This document shows, in pieces, positions 9,133-17,427 of a stretch of DNA of 64,000 nt. The DNA comes from Halioglobus sp. GTDB taxonomy: Bacteria; Pseudomonadota; Gammaproteobacteria; Pseudomonadales; Halieaceae. The stretch covers positions 1 to 64,000 of the forward strand of contig JAQWNG010000040.1 in assembly GCA_029246385.1 (NCBI GenBank), in the 5' to 3' direction. The position numbers and the translations under genes are program-made. Numbering within the stretch: the first letter of the stretch is position 1; each line of letters opens with the position of its first letter. A model generated the notes under the pieces. The model had not been told where the DNA came from and did no database searches. It saw only the letters and a list, made by a program, of their open reading frames with translations.

Positions 9133-12100
9133 CTATAGCTCACGCACACGAATGTTACGATACCACACAGGGTCGCCATGATCCTGCAGTACTAGATAGC
9201 CCTCCTCAAATTTCCCATAGTCGGGCATGTCTGCGAATTTGCTCTCCGCAGCCAGCGCGTTCCACTTAGCGCTGCCGCGTTCAATGCTGACGACCTTAAC
9301 CCCGTTTAGCCAGTGCTCGATATGATTGTCCTTTACTCGAAGTAGCACATCATTCCATTCTCCGGGCGCCCGCACGGTCTCAGGGTCCGCAGCAACCATA
9401 TCATAGAGGCTTCCTGCTGTGTGGGTCTTGATCTGCCCATCGCGATGGCCTTCGTTGTCCAGTACTTGCATTTCAATGCCGGTGCGCCAAGAGACATTTT
9501 CCGTTTCATCTTTCACGAGATAAAAAATACCGCTGTTACCTCCAGGGGAAATCTTCCACTGCAGACTGAGCTCAAAATTTTGGAATGTCTCACGGTAATA
9601 AACTAGGTCGCCGCCAGGGCCGCCGAAGGCGGCACTTTTGATCATATCCCACATTGGGAACGCCCCACTCTGCACCAGAGCCAATGTGCCGTTCTGCGCT
9701 TCCCATTTGCGCACAGCATTGGTAGCGCCCCCATAGTTGCGCCACCCCGAGAGTGTTTCGCCATCAAAGATATTTCGCCATCCGTCTTCAGATGTCGCGC
9801 TTACTGATTCGGCGGGCACTGCTTCAGGAATTACATTCAGTGTGTACCAGGCTTCCGCGGTCCAAAGTGGCTTGTTAGTGTCCGAGCGAAGCCGATCATC
9901 GAGTCGCAGATAGATAACATATCCTGCCTTCAGACCTGGAATCTTCAGGCGCAGACTGCGCCGATCTGTGGCGATTTCTAGGGCTGAAACGGCGAGCACG
10001 GTTTCATCGTATTTAGGTCCACCATACTGCTCGTCGGGATGATAGAACCATTGTTTTACCAGCAAATCCGAGGGAGATATTTCTTGGTTAACTGCCAGCG
10101 GTTGCGTAAGTTCAATAAGAAAGCCATCCTCTTGGGCTTTCATCGTCACTATTTCGAAAGCGACATTGTCGACCCAAACCATGCGCTCCAGACCGTACCA
10201 GAGTTTGTCGTGCTCGCCCCAGTTGGGTGGATTGCCAACCTCACCCAAGTAGATGGCGCCGTCTGGTCCGCGCGCCATCCGATTTACGCCGCCTTGCAAT
10301 CCTCCGCTGAAGTGAAATACGGCACCCTGCTGTCGCCCATCTACGGTTTCCAAAAACAGTCGCTTGATGCCGCCGTTATAGACGTCGCCATGGATCATTT
10401 GTCCGGCATATGGTCCCTCTGTTAAGAGTAGCGGTTGTGTCGGTGAATTGCCGACTTCATCCTGCGGCAACCAAGCAGTAGGAGGAGTTTCTTCGAGTCT
10501 ATTTGGCCCTGCATCTGCCACTGCCCTTGAACCGTAAAAGCCGCCCTCATTGACCTGAATGACTTTGCTCGAGGGCAACCAGTCACCCTGATTGTCGGTG
10601 ACGTAAATATCATCGTTTGGCCCAAACGCAATGCCGTTGGGTGTGCGGAAGCCTGAAGCGTATGTTTCCACATCCCCAGCTTTGTCCGCGCGCAGTAGCT
10701 TACCCTGTGTTGGAAGTTGGTCTGGGCAACTGGCGCCACCAGGCAGGACGCAGATCGACAACAAGAAATAAAAGTAGTCATCTGCGTGCAAAAGGCCGAA
10801 GGCGAAGGAGTGAAAGTTAGTGCTGCTGGGCCAGTCATAGCTGACAGCTCGGTAACGGTCGATTACGCCGTCGCTATTGTTGTCGATCAGCTCCGTCAGT
10901 TCCTGCTTCTGTAACACAAACAGTCGATCGTCCACGATGGTCAATCCTAGTGGCTCGTGCAGGCCCTCTGCAATACGCTGCACCTGCGACTTTCGGTCTG
11001 GCTTGGGGTCAACTAAGAATACTGCACCGTCTTTGTCCCAACTGGCCACTACCAGCTTACCGTCATTGCGAAAAGCTAGCCCCCCGACTTTAGGCTCGAA
11101 ACCTTTAGGTGCCAGATTCTCCAACCGGAAAGAAGGGTGTTGCGATGCGAGCCGAGGCAGCACATCGTAATCCTGCGTGGCGACATAAGGCCGGCCGTTC
11201 GAATTTATGGGCAGATTGCGCTCGCCCCTCTCCCCAGGCACGCTCAAAATATAGGCGACCGCGGCAGCAGCCTCATCTTGGGACAGTTGCGGATGGGGCG
11301 GCATAGGTACTTTCCCCCATTGCCCAACACTGCCCTTGAGCACGCTATGGGTTAACGATGCTTTAACTGTCGACTGCGTCTTTCCCCTGAATTTGTCGGC
11401 AATCTGTGCCCATGCGGGACCAGTCACTTTATGACTCAGCGCATGGCATCCCGCACAGTCACTGCTGTCTATCACCATCTTGCCCCGCGCTAGTTCTGTG
11501 GTTGTAATACTGGCACTGAGGTCGGGCGATTTTTGTGCGGCAATTGCTGTGGTGGCACTGAGTGGGTGCTCTAATGTTGACTGCGCAAGATAACGCTCCC
11601 CGTTGCCGTCGCGAAACCCCGCTTTGACGCTTGTCTGACTGTCGACTCGTCTAAAGTGTCGTGCAAGGTAACGCACACCATCGCGTTCGGTAACGTCTGG
11701 TTGTTCCGTTAACTCCAGACGATAGCCATCTGCCGCGAGCGCAAAGCGCATGGCAGCAGTTTTTTGTCCTGTGCCATATTCGTGACCGAGATATTTGACG
11801 GTCGCGGGGATATCCTTTCCGTCAACTTCGATAAACCATTTGGCGCCTTTATCGTCGCGAAGGTACCACTCGCCTTGACTAATAGGTTGCGGACCATGCT
11901 TGTAATCGTAGGCCGCGCCCTCGAACAGTACATCACCCTCCCAAGCCTGATAGAGCGATTGTGTTTGTGTGTCATAAGCGGCCCATAAGCTCGGCGCGAG
12001 AGCAAACTGCAGCATTCGAGGACGCCCGTCAAGATTGCCGCGGATTACCCAGGGTGCATGACCACGCCCTGGGGTGTGTGCCCTGCCGAAAGACGGGTCA

Positions 12101-12306
12101 GGGTCGGAGGCAGGATCCACACCGTAAATCTGTCTTGTGATGACCTCGACGACAGCACCTGGCCCATGGCGCTGCCCCAGGTCGACCAGAAAGCGCAGGT
12201 CAGATTCGGACATTTTGTCCTGCTGCAGAGCGACCCCGATGAGCATTGCCAGCAGCAGAATCAGCAGGATGGGGATTAATGTCAGCGTGATGACTATTTT
12301 TTTCAT
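9133..12306 (-). CDS. Multidomain secreted/anchored protein: cytochrome c + beta-propeller + DUF1080
   Basis: 1057 residues. Residues 1-28 are a signal/anchor helix. A cytochrome c domain follows with CAGCH (about 284-288) and a likely distal Met near 335 (VPMPPHP). A six-blade-like propeller of the PQQ-glucose-dehydrogenase/membrane-bound dehydrogenase type spans about 395-720, with PNGIAFGPNDDIYVTDNQG. A linker is at about 730-845. The C-terminal DUF1080 domain (about 853-1057: FDGETLSGWRNYGG, GNSGIFYLV, GIEMQVLDN) is now often called a 3-keto-disaccharide hydrolase fold. The layout suggests periplasmic oxidation of a sugar or glycan with electrons passed to haem. The substrate is unknown. 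It ends 59 bases before the lemA-like gene. Confidence 0.82.
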   Translation of the reverse strand: MKKIVITLTLIPILLILLLAMLIGVALQQDKMSESDLRFLVDLGQRHGPGAVVEVITRQIYGVDPASDPDPSFGRAHTPGRGHAPWVIRGNLDGRPRMLQFALAPSLWAAYDTQTQSLYQAWEGDVLFEGAAYDYKHGPQPISQGEWYLRDDKGAKWFIEVDGKDIPATVKYLGHEYGTGQKTAAMRFALAADGYRLELTEQPDVTERDGVRYLARHFRRVDSQTSVKAGFRDGNGERYLAQSTLEHPLSATTAIAAQKSPDLSASITTTELARGKMVIDSSDCAGCHALSHKVTGPAWAQIADKFRGKTQSTVKASLTHSVLKGSVGQWGKVPMPPHPQLSQDEAAAAVAYILSVPGERGERNLPINSNGRPYVATQDYDVLPRLASQHPSFRLENLAPKGFEPKVGGLAFRNDGKLVVASWDKDGAVFLVDPKPDRKSQVQRIAEGLHEPLGLTIVDDRLFVLQKQELTELIDNNSDGVIDRYRAVSYDWPSSTNFHSFAFGLLHADDYFYFLLSICVLPGGASCPDQLPTQGKLLRADKAGDVETYASGFRTPNGIAFGPNDDIYVTDNQGDWLPSSKVIQVNEGGFYGSRAVADAGPNRLEETPPTAWLPQDEVGNSPTQPLLLTEGPYAGQMIHGDVYNGGIKRLFLETVDGRQQGAVFHFSGGLQGGVNRMARGPDGAIYLGEVGNPPNWGEHDKLWYGLERMVWVDNVAFEIVTMKAQEDGFLIELTQPLAVNQEISPSDLLVKQWFYHPDEQYGGPKYDETVLAVSALEIATDRRSLRLKIPGLKAGYVIYLRLDDRLRSDTNKPLWTAEAWYTLNVIPEAVPAESVSATSEDGWRNIFDGETLSGWRNYGGATNAVRKWEAQNGTLALVQSGAFPMWDMIKSAAFGGPGGDLVYYRETFQNFELSLQWKISPGGNSGIFYLVKDETENVSWRTGIEMQVLDNEGHRDGQIKTHTAGSLYDMVAADPETVRAPGEWNDVLLRVKDNHIEHWLNGVKVVSIERGSAKWNALAAESKFADMPDYGKFEEGYLVLQDHGDPVWYRNIRVREL

Positions 12307-12626
12307 GTTCGTCTTGTCCCAAAAAGTGCGGCAACAGGTTTTGAACGCCCCATGAGAGACCTATATTATTCCCGCTGTCATAAGGTGCAAGCCGGATTAA
12401 CTATACATTAGAAAGCTTCTGTCGCCCTACAACGCGGTGACCGGTAGACAAAGCAATGGATCCAGTAATTCGTATCGGGCTCTCGCTGGTTCCTTGGCGC
12501 GGGACTGCGGAATTGCTGGTTTTTTTTGAATAAAAGATGATTTTCTAGCATGCTGTGCGCGACCCCGTCTGGTATTTACTGCGGGTTAGGCTATGATTCC
12601 ATCTCACTGCTTATGAGGACTTCCAT
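12307..12626. other. Intergenic region between divergent genes
   Basis: 320 bases between the divergently transcribed cytochrome/DUF1080 gene and the Ddn-like gene. It contains one good promoter-like pair (12341-12369), an eight-T run at 12520-12527 without a stem in front of it, and no credible open frame. Confidence 0.5.
12341..12369 (+). promoter_or_regulatory. Sigma-70-like promoter pair
   Basis: TTGAAC (12341-12346), 17-base spacer, TATTAT (12364-12369). It points rightward but lies about 260 bases before the next ATG. It could drive the Ddn-like gene with a long leader, or a short non-coding transcript. Consensus match by eye only. Confidence 0.35.
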
Positions 12627-13094
12627 ATGACAGACTCTGTTAAACCCTATACACAAAAGCAAGAAAAAGTCGGCAGCTGGATTATTAACAGAGTTGGTCG
12701 CTGGCAAACAGCCGTCTATGAACTTACTGGCGGGCGTTTATGGAACACATTTTTGGGCGGCCCAGTTGCTGTTCTGACAACGGTTGGGCGGAAAACTGGC
12801 ACGGTTCGAAAAGTGCCGTTGTTGTTTCTGAAACACGGTGACAACGTTGTTATGACCGCCTCGAAGGGGGGAATGTCGAAATTACCGATCTGGTATCACA
12901 ATGTGGTGGCTGCCAATACTGTAGATATTCAGATTGGCACGGAGAAGAAGACTTATCGTATGCGTGAAGCCAACGTAGAGGAAGAGGCGACGCTTTGGCC
13001 GCTGCTCGAAGTGATGTATCCGGACTATAAAGAGTATCGTGCGCGCACCGAGGGTGTGCGTACAATACCAGTGTTGATTTTTGAGCCAGCCTGA
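12627..13094 (+). CDS. Nitroreductase/deazaflavin-dependent (Ddn-type) oxidoreductase
   Basis: 155 residues. It shows the Ddn-family core: VGRKTGTVRKVPLLF (about 55-69), a WYHNVVAANTVDIQIG segment and the C-terminal RARTEGVRTIPVLIFEP. Actinobacterial relatives use coenzyme F420; many proteobacterial homologues have no proven cofactor. GAGG lies before the ATG. The downstream GTG of the DUF1653 gene directly follows this stop, so the two are probably co-translated. Function in this host is not known; a flavin or deazaflavin reductase is the best guess. Confidence 0.8.
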   Translation: MTDSVKPYTQKQEKVGSWIINRVGRWQTAVYELTGGRLWNTFLGGPVAVLTTVGRKTGTVRKVPLLFLKHGDNVVMTASKGGMSKLPIWYHNVVAANTVDIQIGTEKKTYRMREANVEEEATLWPLLEVMYPDYKEYRARTEGVRTIPVLIFEPA

Positions 13095-13343
13095 GTGAAT
13101 CCGAGCGCTGAAAAGTCAGGTGTTGATGGGTCGGTAACGCTGAGGCCAGGCAAATATCGACATTTCAAAGGGGGTGAGTATCAGGTGCAGGGCATCGCTA
13201 CACACTCTGAGACAGGCGAGCGGCTGGTGGTCTATACGCCCTTGTACGGTGAGGGAGGGCTGTGGATTCGCCCGTTATCGATGTTTCTTGGAACGGTTGA
13301 TCGAGACGGCAAACAGCAGCCGAGGTTTGTCTACATTCAATAG
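13095..13343 (+). CDS. DUF1653 domain protein
   Basis: 82 residues with a GTG start immediately after the TGA of the preceding gene. Residues 15-80 match DUF1653: LRPGKYRHFKGGEYQV, then TGERLVVYTPLYG, then GGLWIRPLSMFLG, RFVYI at the end. Members are small soluble beta-rich proteins of unknown function, sometimes fused to NUDIX or other enzymes. The tight junction suggests translational coupling to the Ddn-type reductase. Confidence 0.85.
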   Translation: MNPSAEKSGVDGSVTLRPGKYRHFKGGEYQVQGIATHSETGERLVVYTPLYGEGGLWIRPLSMFLGTVDRDGKQQPRFVYIQ

Positions 13344-13551
13344 CCGTGGCGCAAGGGGCTGTCTTTCTGATGTTCGTTTAGCCATTGCGCGGCAGTCATT
13401 GTGACAACGCCGGGCCTTAATGAGTCTAAACGGGAGCTCACTTTCGATTGCGAGCCGCATGCCGTCGAAATCCTGATTGCCATGCAACGGTGATACCCTG
13501 CTATATGATCAAAAAGCTGCATGGGCTGTGACCAGAATTTAGGAGATTAAA

Positions 13552-14199
13552 ATGCAATTTCAGTCGTCAGATATCAAGGCAATGGATTCACGTCGTCGCG
13601 CCGCGTTTATTAATTCGGTGTCGGGTTTTAAGTCTGCAAATTTAGTAGGCACCGTGAATGCAAAGGGTCAGAGCAATCTAGCGATTATGAGTTCAGCTGT
13701 GCATTTGGGATCAAACCCCCCGCTGCTGGCGCTAATTATCAGGCCCAGTAGTGAAGAGCACCAGACGCTTGCCAATATTTTAGATAGCGGTTGTTATAGT
13801 CTTAATCATGTGTCGGCATCTATGGTGGAGCAGGGGCATCAGACGGCAGCAAAGTATCCAGAGGCTATATCCGAGTTCGATGCCACGGGCCTTTCGCCAG
13901 CCTGGCATTCAGATTTTGGCGCACCGATGGTGGCCGAGGCCAGCATCAAGTTAGGCTTAACTCTGCGCGAGCATCATGAACTGGAGATAAACGGCACAAA
14001 CCTCGTTATTGGCGAGGTGGTGTTAGCCGATGTGCCGTCTGGTTGCGTGGGTGAGGACGGCGCCCTCGATTTGGTGAGTGCAGACACGGTTGCACTCACC
14101 GGTTTAGACACCTATTGTCGGGCGGCTACCTTTAAGCGTATGGCCTACGCTAAACCTCACTTGGCGCCGCAGGTGCTATGGGATTCGAGCGCGCAATAG
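13552..14199 (+). CDS. Flavin reductase-like domain protein (DIM6/NTAB type)
   Basis: 215 residues. The split-barrel FMN-binding region is recognisable at about 20-160 (FKSANLVGTVNAKGQSNLAIMSS, GCYSLNHV). These proteins reduce FMN/FAD with NAD(P)H or bind FMN. A strong AGGAG lies seven bases before the ATG. It sits 130 bases upstream of an HsaA-like flavin monooxygenase on the same strand. A reductase/oxygenase two-component system is the natural reading, although the spacing leaves room for a separate promoter. Confidence 0.75.
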   Translation: MQFQSSDIKAMDSRRRAAFINSVSGFKSANLVGTVNAKGQSNLAIMSSAVHLGSNPPLLALIIRPSSEEHQTLANILDSGCYSLNHVSASMVEQGHQTAAKYPEAISEFDATGLSPAWHSDFGAPMVAEASIKLGLTLREHHELEINGTNLVIGEVVLADVPSGCVGEDGALDLVSADTVALTGLDTYCRAATFKRMAYAKPHLAPQVLWDSSAQ

Positions 14200-14329
14200 T
14201 GACTATTACGTGTGCAGCCTAAAACAGCGAATAGTGATCTGAATGAGCCGCTTTCCCCCATACAGGGGATGTTTCTTTATTTTGAAGGGGTAATCTAGGG
14301 TTGTGAAATAAACAAATTGGAGACAAACA

Positions 14330-15517
14330 ATGAATATATCTGTGAATGCTGACACGCTCCGAATCGCTGACGATGGTGCTGCTATGCTGCAAAGAGTAGA
14401 GTCTCTGCATCCGCTGCTGCAAGCCAACACCGGCAAGGCACTTGAGGATCGGCGTGTGCCCGCGGAAAATATTGAGGCTCTTCAAGAAGCGGGATTCTTC
14501 CTCGCGCTGCAGCCGGCGCGCTGGGGAGGCTATGAGCTAAATCCTCAAGATTTTTTTCGTATGCAGATGGCGATTGGTGAAAGCTGCATGTCGACGGCTT
14601 GGGCCAGCGGTATCGTAGCCGTGCATGCCTTTCAAATTGCGTTGATGGACCCGCAGGCCCAAGAAGATGTATGGGGGGAGGACATTCACACTCGTGTATC
14701 GTCCTCTTATGCCCCGATGGGCAAGGTTGAAAACGCGGACGGTGGTTTTCGATTCAGCGGCCGCTGGGGTTGGAGCAGCGGCTGTGATCATTGCACATGG
14801 GTATTGCTGGGCGGTATCTTGCCAGACGGCACGTATCGCACATTTTTGCTTCCCAAAAGTGATTATCGTATCGAAGATACGTGGAACTCTATGGGACTCA
14901 CTGGCACGGGATCTAACGACATCGTGGTGGAAGATGTTTTTGTGCCCGACTACCGCACGCACAAACAATCTGATGGATTCGAGGGGACTAACCCCGGAGT
15001 AACTAGCGATAGCGCGCCTTTATATCACCTGCCGTGGGCACAATTGTTTATTCGAGTCGTGTCTACGCCGGCGATAGGTGCTGCCAGGCATGCACTATCC
15101 CTTTATACCGAATTAGTAAAGGGTAAGGCCAGTGGTGATATCACAAAACTGGCGCAGGACACTGGCACGCAAGTGCGAATCGCTGATGCTAAAAATAGCA
15201 TTGAAGAGATGACCACTATAATGCTGTCTAACTTTGATGCGATGATGGATGCTGTGCGGGAGGGCGGCGTCATCCCTCTGGACGATAGGATTCTCTATCG
15301 TTATCAGGCTTCGTTGGTGATAGAGAAGTCTATTGGTGTTGTGGATTCCTTGTTTTCTTCAGCCGGCGGCTCGTCTGTATTTCATGGTAGCGCTATTCAG
15401 CAGTGTTTCTTGGATATTCACACGGCCAGGGCGCATGTGGCAAACAACCCTATTGGTTTTGCGCGCAACATGGGTGCCGTGGCCCTTGGCGCTGCCAATC
15501 AAGATTTCTTTCTTTGA
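14330..15517 (+). CDS. HsaA-like flavin-dependent monooxygenase (acyl-CoA dehydrogenase fold)
   Basis: 395 residues, the usual length of group D flavin monooxygenases. Motifs match my memory of HsaA, which hydroxylates the phenolic seco-steroid 3-HSA: GFFLALQPARWGG (55-67), SSSYAPMG (124-131), WSSGCDH (148-154), LTGTGSN (190-196) and VFVP (about 204-207). The acyl-CoA dehydrogenase C-terminal Glu motif is missing, as expected for the oxygenase branch. It would use FMNH2/FADH2 from a partner reductase, for which the preceding gene is a candidate. GGAG precedes the ATG. The substrate may be another phenol, since no hsaB-, hsaC- or hsaD-type gene is in the window. Confidence 0.8.
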   Translation: MNISVNADTLRIADDGAAMLQRVESLHPLLQANTGKALEDRRVPAENIEALQEAGFFLALQPARWGGYELNPQDFFRMQMAIGESCMSTAWASGIVAVHAFQIALMDPQAQEDVWGEDIHTRVSSSYAPMGKVENADGGFRFSGRWGWSSGCDHCTWVLLGGILPDGTYRTFLLPKSDYRIEDTWNSMGLTGTGSNDIVVEDVFVPDYRTHKQSDGFEGTNPGVTSDSAPLYHLPWAQLFIRVVSTPAIGAARHALSLYTELVKGKASGDITKLAQDTGTQVRIADAKNSIEEMTTIMLSNFDAMMDAVREGGVIPLDDRILYRYQASLVIEKSIGVVDSLFSSAGGSSVFHGSAIQQCFLDIHTARAHVANNPIGFARNMGAVALGAANQDFFL

Positions 15518-15725
15518 ATCGAAAAGGCCAAGGTTTGCTGGTGCTCTAAGGCATCGGCAGACATTTTTTGTTCAACGCTGCTGTGGTCTTATCGAACGGC
15601 CTTGTTGTGCTGTCAGGGCCTATCTTCAGAAAGCCCAATGTCCATTCGGGACGCGAAGTAATCCAAAATCACTGTGCTAGCGTATACCCACCCAAGTCAA
15701 ACAGAGGAAGATTTGGAGGTCGAGC

Positions 15726-15956
15726 ATGATTGAGCGTAATTTGGGCAACATTGAGCGTGTGGTGAGACTCCTTCTAGGCATAGCTTTTGGTGCATGGGCG
15801 TTTTTGCAGCCACAGTTAAACGGTGTCGAGTGGCTGGTAATGGTGATTGCCCTCGCACTTATTCTGAATGGCATCTTTTCTCGCTGCTATGTATGGTATG
15901 TGCTCGATGTTAACACCAGCAAGAAACCCAGTGCCAACAGTACGTCTATTTGCTAG
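15726..15956 (+). CDS. DUF2892 small inner-membrane protein
   Basis: 76 residues. NLGNIERVVRLLLGIAFGAWAF is the family's N-terminal signature, followed by a second membrane helix (about 38-50) and a Cys-containing tail (RCYVWY). DUF2892/YgaP-like proteins are two-helix membrane proteins, sometimes linked to rhodanese. GGAGG before the ATG supports the start. It precedes the secreted glutathione peroxidase by 66 bases and may share its transcript. Confidence 0.8.
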   Translation: MIERNLGNIERVVRLLLGIAFGAWAFLQPQLNGVEWLVMVIALALILNGIFSRCYVWYVLDVNTSKKPSANSTSIC

Positions 15957-16022
15957 CGACAAACATCGGGGCAACATTTGCCCCCGCGGGCAACGGGGCT
16001 AATTTTAGAGGCGAGGAACGCT

Positions 16023-16553
16023 ATGGCACGCATAATAACTATGTTGGCAGCTTTGTACTTCACAGGCATGGCAGGAGCAGCCTGTCCTGACTATTTAAAC
16101 AGTGATCTCCGCAAACTTCATTCGCAAGATACCGTCAACCTCTGTCAGATCAGCGCAGGCCAAGCACTTCTTATTGTCAATACTGCCAGTCATTGCGGCT
16201 ACACAAACCAGTTTAAAGGTTTGCAAGAATTGAATGACCAGTACCGCGACCAAGGCCTCAAAATCGTTGGCTTTGCGAGTGACGACTTCCGTCAAGAAGC
16301 AGATAACGAGGCAGAGGTAGCTGACATATGCTACGTCAATTACGGAGTCACTTTTACTATGATTGCTCCCAGCGGTGTGCGCGGCGATGAGGCGAATCCA
16401 ATATTTCGGGAGCTCGCCGCGCAAAGTGAGGCTCCCAGTTGGAATTTTAATAAATACGTCGTAGATTCCAATGGCAGAGTGGTCAAGCACTTCGGCAGTA
16501 GTACTTCTCCAGACAGTCCTGAGTTGAAAAAAACTATTGAGAGCATTCTATAG
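16023..16553 (+). CDS. Secreted glutathione peroxidase
   Basis: 176 residues from ATG 16023, which has GAGGCGAGGA upstream and begins a clean signal peptide (cleavage near GAA-CPD). An ATG at 15978 in the same frame would spoil the signal. The catalytic Cys is C58 in NTASHCGYTNQ. GFASDDF replaces the usual GFPCNQF, so the tetrad Gln is not in its usual place. The WNFNKY motif is present. It is a Cys-type peroxidase, probably thioredoxin- or glutathione-linked, reducing H2O2 or lipid peroxides in the periplasm. Confidence 0.88.
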   Translation: MARIITMLAALYFTGMAGAACPDYLNSDLRKLHSQDTVNLCQISAGQALLIVNTASHCGYTNQFKGLQELNDQYRDQGLKIVGFASDDFRQEADNEAEVADICYVNYGVTFTMIAPSGVRGDEANPIFRELAAQSEAPSWNFNKYVVDSNGRVVKHFGSSTSPDSPELKKTIESIL

Positions 16554-16619
16554 CATGATGAGGCTCGCTTACCTCGACGTAATGCTATTTAATGGCAAGT
16601 TTTTTTTAAGGCCAATATC

Positions 16620-17261
16620 GTGAGCTGCCCGCTATCCACGCCGAACAAAAATCCAAATCCGCAGGGAAAAGGTGTTGTTCCAATCCTCAAAGATTGGTCG
16701 ATGCTGCAGCCCACAGTGACTGGGCCAAAAGGGGCCGCAGAATTCCTTCGAGACTACGCGGTTTCTTCTCTTATTCTTACAGCGAACTTTGGTTTTAAAC
16801 CGGTTATCGGTAACACCTATTTTTTATATACCGGAGAAAAAGGTTGGACGCTGTCTCTGATTTCACCTAGTGAATGGGGGCAAAGTAGCCCTGGAGAATT
16901 TCTAGCGCGCTGCCGCCTGCGTATTGACATGACGTGGGAAATGATTATCGAAGAGCCGAGCGAGCATTCCGACGCACTAGCCAAAGCAAGATCTTTCATA
17001 AAGGGCTTCGTCGACGTCTTGGCGGAACAGAACGCAATTTCTACGCATCTACCTTTTTACGAAAGTCACTTGCCTTATTACCAGCGAATGCTTGGAACTG
17101 CGCTGGCGTCTTCGTTGAAAGCGTCCCTGCCTGCCTTTGGAGACAGTATGAAAACGCTGATGGCGGAGCAAAGTCCACCGCGGCCTGATTCGAGTTATCT
17201 GCTCTGTGCTGGCGCATCGGGCGCCAAAGTTCTCCAAGGGCGTCCGTCGCAGACTGCATAA
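16620..17261 (+). CDS. DUF2452-like protein of unknown function
   Basis: 213 residues from a GTG start. The N-terminal NPNPQGKGVVPILKDW segment and the centre (about 60-125, TYFLYTGEKGWTLSLISPSEW) fit my memory of DUF2452. The protein is soluble, with no signal peptide or membrane segment. The C-terminal 30 residues look unstructured. The start is preceded by AAGG. No role is known and the neighbours give no clear hint. Confidence 0.6.
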   Translation: MSCPLSTPNKNPNPQGKGVVPILKDWSMLQPTVTGPKGAAEFLRDYAVSSLILTANFGFKPVIGNTYFLYTGEKGWTLSLISPSEWGQSSPGEFLARCRLRIDMTWEMIIEEPSEHSDALAKARSFIKGFVDVLAEQNAISTHLPFYESHLPYYQRMLGTALASSLKASLPAFGDSMKTLMAEQSPPRPDSSYLLCAGASGAKVLQGRPSQTA

Positions 17262-17427
17262 TCTTTGCAATCGCGGCCGCAGCCGCGGCAGGGAAGACGC
17301 GGATGTGTATTGTGCACTTCTGTCTTGTCATGCCCGCCTGATTGCGCAGTAGATTTCGTTTTCATTGCTCTCAGCCTTTCATTTTCTGCAACTCTTGTGT
17401 AGGTTTATATTTAGAGATGACGTGACC

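Noticed and set aside
10422-10838. 138-residue minus-strand frame inside the cytochrome/DUF1080 gene
   Set aside because: Same strand, different frame; the long frame carries the recognisable domains.
12520-12527. Run of eight T's possibly ending a small RNA from the promoter at 12341
   Set aside because: The preceding bases contain a direct repeat (GCTGGTT) but no stem, so there is no terminator structure.
13337-13522. 61-residue minus-strand frame between DUF1653 and the flavin reductase
   Set aside because: It has a plausible-looking end but no ribosome site, no family I recognise, and it occupies the promoter region of the next gene.
16551-16587. Hairpin TAGCAT/ATGCTA at the end of the glutathione peroxidase gene
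   Set aside because: Interior loops are large and uneven, and the T-run lies further downstream; too weak to call.
17272-17287. CGCGGC-CGCA-GCCGCG hairpin between the DUF2452-like and carotenoid oxygenase genes
   Set aside because: GC-rich stem but no T-tract on either strand; not called a terminator.
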